Below, one piece after another: positions 7,576 through 10,802 of a DNA stretch of 10,802 nt. Below the pieces are notes generated by a model. It saw only the letters and a list, made by a program, of their open reading frames with translations. It ran no database searches and was not told the DNA's origin. How positions within the stretch are numbered: position 1 is the stretch's first letter; each line of letters begins with the position of its first letter. A program made the translations under genes and the position numbers. The stretch is from contig CAAGRN010000022.1 of NCBI GenBank assembly GCA_900772715.1, forward strand, positions 1 through 10,802, in the 5' to 3' direction. The stretch comes from an uncultured Subdoligranulum sp. GTDB lineage: Bacteria > Bacillota_A > Clostridia > Oscillospirales > Ruminococcaceae.

Positions 7576-7594
7576 GCCTTGCCTCACGTTGTAT

Positions 7595-7623
7595 ATTGTA
7601 AACGTTTGCCCTTGGGTTTTCAA
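7595..7623 (-). promoter_or_regulatory. promoter of the nucleoside transporter operon
   Basis: Minus-strand -35 TTGAAA (7618-7623), a 17-base spacer and -10 TACAAT (7595-7600) give an excellent vegetative sigma promoter. The predicted start is near 7588, leaving a leader of about 140 bases. Confidence 0.8.
7598..7609. promoter_or_regulatory. LacI/PurR-like dyad overlapping the transporter promoter
   Basis: The minus strand reads GCAAACGTTTAC, with a perfect 8-base core AAACGTTT and matching G/C ends. It overlaps the upstream edge of the -10 box and part of the spacer. It has the central CG and half-sites typical of LacI-family operators, including the PurR box and, less closely, CcpA cre sites. 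A wider CGTT-N10-AACG dyad (7587-7604) covers the same place. The regulator is unknown. Confidence 0.45.
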
Positions 7624-7703
7624 TGGATTTTACAGAATTGGTAAATTTTTGGATGAAAACGGAAAATTCGTGAACATTTTGTGAAAACAATGGGCATTAC
7701 TCA

Positions 7704-7737
7704 CAATAAAAAAAGGCAGAAGTATGACTTCTGCCTT
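7704..7737 (-). terminator. intrinsic terminator of folT
   Basis: A perfect 10-bp stem (7713-7722 with 7728-7737) has a 5-base loop. Downstream on the minus strand the stem runs into seven T residues. It lies 28 bases past the folT stop, so it ends that transcript ahead of the transporter operon promoter. Confidence 0.88.
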
Positions 7738-7744
7738 GGTTTGT

Positions 7745-7772
7745 GCGGGTAAAAGTATGACTTTTTACCCGC
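7745..7772 (-). repeat. second hairpin at the folT stop, same core as the terminator hairpin
   Basis: GCGGGTAAAA pairs with TTTTACCCGC around a short loop, overlapping the last codons and stop of folT. It shares the 11-base core AAGTATGACTT (7753-7763) with the terminator hairpin (7720-7730), so the two stem-loops have the same loop and neighbouring pairs. It may protect the 3' end or be a spare terminator. No U-tract of its own follows. Confidence 0.5.
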
Positions 7773-8346
7773 GTTTGTGCAAATATTTGCGGTCTAAGCC
7801 CATACGATCGGCAGCCGTAAGCGCTGCCCACATCAAAAACACTTCAATGGGGAGCATCGTGGTGTTTTTAATAAACCCGCTGGTGGCGTAATAGATATAG
7901 CCCTTGCCGTACAGCATGGATTTCCACACGCTGCCCAGCAGAACGTTGCTGCCATAGTTGATGATCAGCCGCACAACGATAATGCGCAGCAGCGTGGGGC
8001 GGCGCTTGTAGAGCAGCACGCCGTAAATCAGCCCCGACAATACGGCGGTGACGAGATACCCCGGGAAATACGGCTCGCCGTAGCCTGCCAAAAGAAAGCC
8101 GACCGAGTCGATGATGCCGCCGGCGATCATACCGACCACGGGACCATAGTAGGCGCAGCCCAGCGAAACGACCACGAAGCTGAAATAAATTTTAAGGCTG
8201 GGTCCTAAAATGTAGACGGGAAAGCTTTCCAGCACGATCGCCATGGCGCACACCAGACCGGAAAACGCCAGCACACGGACATTGCGAAGCTCCGCTCTGG
8301 CAGATTGCCAGTAGGCGGCGGAAAAGACGGACAGATTTTGCTGCAT
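7765..8346 (-). CDS. folT: folate family ECF transporter S component (FolT)
   Basis: This is a 193-residue, very hydrophobic S component (substrate-capturing subunit) of an energy-coupling factor transporter, of normal length for the family. It binds folate in the membrane and works with the shared EcfA/EcfA'/EcfT module encoded elsewhere. About six helices are visible. After a cytoplasmic N-terminus the pattern RVLAFSGLVCAMAIVLESFPVYIL leads to LKIYFSFVVVSLGCAYYGPVVG, then GGIIDSVGFLLAGYGEPYFPGY, then RLIINYGSNVLLGSVWKSMLYG and IKNTTMLPIEVFLMW, which follows the folate-family S component order. The folate assignment is backed independently by the tetrahydrofolate riboswitch in its leader. 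The ATG at 8344-8346 has a strong AGGAGG site (8355-8360), masked in a hairpin. It is a single-gene unit ended by the terminator at 7704-7737. Confidence 0.92.
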   Translation of the reverse strand: MQQNLSVFSAAYWQSARAELRNVRVLAFSGLVCAMAIVLESFPVYILGPSLKIYFSFVVVSLGCAYYGPVVGMIAGGIIDSVGFLLAGYGEPYFPGYLVTAVLSGLIYGVLLYKRRPTLLRIIVVRLIINYGSNVLLGSVWKSMLYGKGYIYYATSGFIKNTTMLPIEVFLMWAALTAADRMGLDRKYLHKRG

Positions 8347-8354
8347 AAAAAATA

Positions 8355-8393
8355 CCTCCTGATTTTACGCGGCTTGCCGCATAAAACAGGAGG
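8355..8393 (-). promoter_or_regulatory. hairpin masking the folT ribosome site
   Basis: The AGGAGG ribosome site of folT (8355-8361) pairs with a perfect anti-site CCTCCTG (8387-8393). The stem continues, after one bulged base, through TTTTA and GCGG pairs to a CAAG loop, about 17 pairs in all. In this state translation of folT would be blocked. It is the likely expression platform of the riboswitch upstream. Confidence 0.75.
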
Positions 8394-8394
8394 C

Positions 8395-8418
8395 AAAAGG
8401 GCGTGCAAGGGCACACCC
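8395..8418 (-). other. hairpin between the riboswitch and the ribosome-site hairpin
   Basis: An 8-bp stem GGGTGTGC/GCACGCCC with a CCTT loop is followed on the minus strand by four T residues. An overlapping alternative pairs GTGCAA with TTGCAC. A third hairpin would pair the 3' strand of the riboswitch's closing helix (CACTGC) with GTAGTG. These exclusive pairings could link ligand binding to the downstream hairpin. The stem could also be a weak terminator. Confidence 0.4.
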
Positions 8419-8438
8419 CCGTTGCACTACATCATGCA

Positions 8439-8537
8439 GCAGTGGGATGCGAAAACCGTACCGCAGGCGCGTTTTGCCTTTCGTCCTGCCACAACTCCCC
8501 GTTGGTCAGGCACTTTACGCACGGTTTTCTACTCTGC
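8439..8537 (-). ncRNA. tetrahydrofolate (THF) riboswitch
   Basis: Reading the minus strand, the folT leader shows the conserved order of the THF (folT-type) riboswitch: GCAGAGTAGA at the 5' end, P2 strand AAAACCGT (8521-8528), GCGTAAAGTG, a P3 hairpin with a GGGGA loop, CGAAAGG, GCGGT, P2 partner ACGGTTTT (8452-8459), then GCATCCC and CTGC closing P1 (8439-8442 with 8534-8537). UCCC near the 3' end can pair with GGGA in the P3 loop, the expected pseudoknot. Riboswitches of this class bind reduced folates and usually switch off folate transport or synthesis genes. Recognition is by eye from motif order, not by a covariance search. Confidence 0.85.
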
Positions 8538-8610
8538 GAAAATTTTCTCAGACAGGTTTTAGTTGCCCTCAGATTGTCAATAAACTTAATGAGATGGTTG
8601 CGAACCCTCG

Positions 8611-8759
8611 GCAGGTTTGTAGGGAACGGTCTTGACCGTTCCGTGCAGCTTAACCGATAGCACGATGTATCGGGAAACCGCGCGCCGTTCGGCGCGATTT
8701 TATGCGCTGCGCGCAGCCAGCGGTGCGGCGCGGTCAAGACACGCGCCCTACATTACTGC
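8611..8759. repeat. 149-bp inverted-repeat element (MITE- or REP-like)
   Basis: The ends are imperfect inverted repeats: GCAG-3 bases-TGTAGGG on the left (8611-8624) and CCCTACA-3 bases-CTGC on the right (8746-8759). They extend inward through GGTCTTGACCG-type sequence shared by both arms. The interior is a chain of smaller hairpins: a perfect 9-bp stem at 8623-8642, CCGATA/TATCGG at 8654-8673, CGCGCC/GGCGCG at 8681-8696, GCTGCGCGCAGC at 8706-8717 and GGCGCG/CGCGCC at 8727-8747. It has no coding capacity and is more GC-rich than its flanks. No clear target duplication is visible. Confidence 0.65.
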
Positions 8760-8787
8760 CCGAAGGAGGGCTTTTTGACAAACTGTG

Positions 8788-8804
8788 GGCAGCGTTTGGC
8801 TGCC
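8788..8804. other. small hairpin downstream of asnB
   Basis: A 6-bp perfect stem GGCAGC/GCTGCC has a 5-base loop. It lies after the asnB stop and just downstream of a candidate promoter, so it could form the first structure in the folT leader. No U-tract follows in the asnB direction, so I do not call it a terminator. Confidence 0.3.
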
Positions 8805-8813
8805 TGTTTCCTT

Positions 8814-8841
8814 ATTATACATAAATTCCAAAAAATTGCAA
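8814..8841 (-). promoter_or_regulatory. candidate promoter for the folT leader
   Basis: On the minus strand a perfect TATAAT -10 (8814-8819) lies 16 bases from TTGCAA (8836-8841), immediately after the asnB stop. Transcripts starting near 8807 would cross the inverted-repeat element and then the THF riboswitch. A TTGACA at 8575-8580 lies nearer to the riboswitch but has no recognisable -10 at the right distance. Confidence 0.5.
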
Positions 8842-8848
8842 GTGCTTT

Positions 8849-10429
8849 TTACACACCGCTGGCGCCGTAGTTTGCCAGCACGCGGGCGCTGGGGTCGGCA
8901 ACATCGCAGTGCGGCCACGCCTTGTTGGGCATCCAGTAGCCGGTGATCATCTGCGCCTGACCGGGGTAGTATTTTTCAAACAGCTCGCGGTACAAAAGGC
9001 TTTCCTTGGTAAAGGGCGCGCACCAGCGGTAGCGGGCTGCCTTTTCGGCAAAATCCGCGTCGGAGTACAGCCCCTCGGCGTACTCTTTGATGTCATCGAC
9101 CATCGAGTGTCCCACGGCATCGCTGAACGCCGCCTTTTCACGCCAGAGGATGCTTTCGGGCAGCCAGTCCCCTTCAAACGCCTTGCGCAGCAGATACTTG
9201 CCCTTGCCGTAGGTGTTCAGCTTTTTGGCGGGGTCGATCGCCATAACGTAGCGCACAAAATCCAGATCACCGAAGGGTACGCGCGCTTCCAGACTGTTGA
9301 CGCTGATGCAGCGGTCGGCGCGCAGCACATCGTACATATACAGCTCACGCAGGCGCTTTTGGCTTTCTGCCTGAAATTCTGCGGCGGACGGGGCAAAATC
9401 GGTGTATTTGTAGCCGAACAGCTCGTCGGAAATTTCACCTGTCAGCAGCACGCGGATGTCGGTATGCTCGTGGATGTACTTGCAGACCAGATACATCCCC
9501 ACCGAGGCGCGGATGGTCGTGATATCCCAAGTGCCCAGCAGGGCGACGACGTCCTCCAGCGCCTGCAGCACGATGTCCCGGTTGATGATGACCTCGGTGT
9601 GGTCGGCGTGCAGGTAGTCGGCAACCTGCTTGGCGTATTTCAGGTCGATGGCGTCCTCGCTCATACCAATGGCAAAGGTGCGGATGGGCTTGCCCAGCTT
9701 TTTGGCAGCGATGGCGCACACCAGACTGGAATCCAACCCGCCGGACAAAAGAAAGCCCACGGGGGTGTCGGCATCCAGCCGCTTATCGACACCGGCGACC
9801 AGTTTTTCGCGGATGTTCGTCAAAATCTGCGGCAGCTCGTCGTGGCTGTACACGGGAGTGTCGGCAATGTCGCAGTAGCGCACAAACTGACCGTTGCAGT
9901 AGTAGCAGCCGATGGGGAACGGATAGATCTGGCGGCACAGCCCCACAAGGTTTTTGGCTTCGGACGCAAAGGCGATGCAGCCGCTGTCGCTGTAGCCGTA
10001 GAACAGCGGGCGGATGCCGATGGGGTCGCGCGCGGCGATGACCAGCTTTTTGCGGCTGTCGTACATAATTAAGGCAAACTCGGCGTCAAGATGGCGGAAC
10101 ATATCCAGCCCGTACTTGTAGTACAGCGGCAGAAGAAGTTCACAGTCCGAATCGGAGGAGAAGGTGTAGCCCTCTTTTTCCAGCTCTGCCTTGACAGGGC
10201 GGAAACCGTACAGCTCACCGTTGCAGACCACGCAATCATCGCCGCGGAAAAACGGCTGCATCCCCGCCGGCGTAAGCCCCATAATGGCAAGGCGACCAAA
10301 GCCCAGCCAGCCGAATTCGGTCTTTTCGACCCGCTGGTCATCGGGACCGCGGCTTGTAGTGCGCAGCAGATACTCCGTAAATTTTTCTTTGGGCAGATCC
10401 TGCCCGACATACCCCAGAACACAGCACAT
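8849..10429 (-). CDS. asnB: asparagine synthase, glutamine-hydrolysing (AsnB)
   Basis: This is a 526-residue cytoplasmic enzyme that makes asparagine from aspartate, ATP and glutamine. The N-terminal class II glutaminase domain begins MCCVLGYVG, so Cys2 becomes the terminal nucleophile after Met removal. It also shows GFGRLAIMG (43-51), RGPDD (27-31), CNGELYG (69-75) and SDCE (94-97). The C-terminal synthetase domain has the ATP-pyrophosphatase loop LLSGGLDSS (227-235), TGEISDELFGYKY (330-342) and EARVPF (381-386). It is slightly shorter than E. coli AsnB (554). The frame opens 9 bases earlier at a GTG, but only the ATG at 10427-10429 puts the Cys second, and it has AAAGGAG 8 bases upstream. 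It stands alone behind an asparagine T-box leader, which supports the substrate assignment. The next residue is also Cys (usually Gly in AsnB). Confidence 0.94.
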   Translation of the reverse strand: MCCVLGYVGQDLPKEKFTEYLLRTTSRGPDDQRVEKTEFGWLGFGRLAIMGLTPAGMQPFFRGDDCVVCNGELYGFRPVKAELEKEGYTFSSDSDCELLLPLYYKYGLDMFRHLDAEFALIMYDSRKKLVIAARDPIGIRPLFYGYSDSGCIAFASEAKNLVGLCRQIYPFPIGCYYCNGQFVRYCDIADTPVYSHDELPQILTNIREKLVAGVDKRLDADTPVGFLLSGGLDSSLVCAIAAKKLGKPIRTFAIGMSEDAIDLKYAKQVADYLHADHTEVIINRDIVLQALEDVVALLGTWDITTIRASVGMYLVCKYIHEHTDIRVLLTGEISDELFGYKYTDFAPSAAEFQAESQKRLRELYMYDVLRADRCISVNSLEARVPFGDLDFVRYVMAIDPAKKLNTYGKGKYLLRKAFEGDWLPESILWREKAAFSDAVGHSMVDDIKEYAEGLYSDADFAEKAARYRWCAPFTKESLLYRELFEKYYPGQAQMITGYWMPNKAWPHCDVADPSARVLANYGASGV

Positions 10430-10471
10430 AGATGACACTCCTTTGCATTTCCTTACCCTGCAAACGGCAAC

Positions 10472-10519
10472 AAAAAAAGACAGCCCGTTCGCCCTACGAT
10501 TAGGACGAATCGCTGTCTT
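10472..10519 (-). terminator. T-box-controlled terminator in the asnB leader
   Basis: On the minus strand AGACAGC pairs with GCTGTCT, continued by TTCGTCC with GGGCGAA around a loop, and seven T residues follow. It lies directly after the T-box antiterminator and 43 bases before the asnB start. It is the off state of the T-box switch. Confidence 0.9.
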
Positions 10520-10760
10520 GGATCCGCGGTGCCACCTAAATTACCGCAGCCGAAATAACGGCATACGGTCACTTTTTCCGTACACGTTCACCTTTGAAAC
10601 GCTGCCGTTATAACGCACGGCACTGCGGCGCCCCTACTGCCTTTGGCGGGTTCAGTTTGCAGCTGACAGGTGTTCTTTCGCGTGTCATTTCCGTCCGGGC
10701 TTACACCAGATGCCCGGCTCTCTGCGCGGCATGGACACGGTACTTTTCCTGCTCATCGCT
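10520..10760 (-). ncRNA. T-box leader of asnB, asparagine type
   Basis: This is a T-box riboswitch that senses uncharged tRNA. Stem I begins with the typical AGCGATGAGCAGGAAAAGTA and carries an apical AGAGAG/CCGGGC loop. CGTGTC pairs with GACACG, and CAGG pairs with CCTG below it. The 3' side of the specifier loop between these helices reads CGAAAGAACA, so the codon is AAC (10672-10674), asparagine. The antiterminator (10524-10547) has the conserved core AATTTAGGTGGCACCGCGG. Its UGGC bulge suits a tRNA with discriminator G, as expected for tRNA-Asn. With uncharged tRNA-Asn the antiterminator forms and asnB is transcribed; otherwise the terminator at 10472-10519 forms. Confidence 0.93.
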
Positions 10761-10772
10761 TTTAATGGGTAA

Positions 10773-10801
10773 AGAATAGCACCATTTTGCCGCCGTGTCA
10801 A
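10773..10801 (-). promoter_or_regulatory. promoter of the asnB T-box transcript
   Basis: Perfect -35 TTGACA (10796-10801), a 17-base spacer and -10 TATTCT (10773-10778) on the minus strand. The predicted start near 10766 is a few bases ahead of T-box stem I. Confidence 0.85.
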
Positions 10802-10802
10802 T

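Noticed and set aside
7449..7764. searched for a purine, preQ1 or other known aptamer upstream of the lipoprotein gene
   Set aside because: The predicted start leaves only about 13 bases before the terminator hairpin, and I saw no conserved aptamer core in the rest of the gap.
8575..8580. TTGACA as the -35 of a folT promoter
   Set aside because: At 16-18 bases spacing the -10 candidates are AACCTG, ACCTGT and CCTGTC, all poor.
8432..8737. 101-residue minus-strand frame (and short plus-strand frames) between asnB and folT
   Set aside because: They cross the riboswitch and the inverted-repeat element and show no protein-like pattern or ribosome site.
8758..8776. plus-strand GCCC/GGGC hairpin followed by TTTTT
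   Set aside because: The stem is only 4 bp and no plus-strand gene precedes it; possibly a decayed terminator.
10430..10438. GTG start giving three extra residues on AsnB
   Set aside because: It would put the catalytic Cys at residue 5 instead of 2 and sits too close to the ribosome site.

Overview
The window looks like a piece of chromosome from a fairly GC-rich Gram-positive gut Clostridia, probably of the Faecalibacterium/Gemmiger/Subdoligranulum type in the Oscillospiraceae. That placement is inference. It rests on strong AGGAGG-type ribosome sites, a T-box leader, a THF riboswitch on an ECF folate transporter, a BMP-type nucleoside ABC operon and Firmicutes-like protein sequences. All eight credible genes lie on the minus strand. 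The long plus-strand reading frames are shadows of them.

Read in the direction of transcription, from high to low coordinates, the window holds four units. (1) 10802-8849: a SigA-type promoter, an asparagine-type T-box leader and asnB. (2) 8848-7713: a leader region with a candidate promoter, a 149-bp inverted-repeat (MITE- or REP-like) element, a tetrahydrofolate riboswitch, a hairpin that masks the ribosome site, then folT and a terminator. (3) 7623-2276: a strong promoter overlapping a LacI/PurR-like dyad, a leader hairpin that looks like a terminator, the BMP lipoprotein gene, an intercistronic hairpin next to a perfect TTGTATACAA palindrome, the double ABC ATPase and two permeases with overlapping or nearly touching ends, and a strong terminator. 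(4) 2274-1: an extended -10 promoter within a dyad, a MATE efflux gene, exodeoxyribonuclease III and a terminal hairpin.

The genes are ordinary metabolism, transport and repair: asparagine synthesis, folate uptake, nucleoside-type uptake, multidrug or metabolite export, and DNA base-excision repair. The interest is in the noncoding DNA. At least two of the four units carry recognisable RNA switches (T-box, THF), and a third carries an unassigned attenuator-like hairpin. The three stretches of more than 300 bases without a gene (7449-7764, 8347-8848, 10430-10802) are filled mostly with regulatory structure. I found no phage, CRISPR, toxin-antitoxin or defence genes and no tRNA or rRNA, and I saw nothing that amounts to a new multi-gene system.
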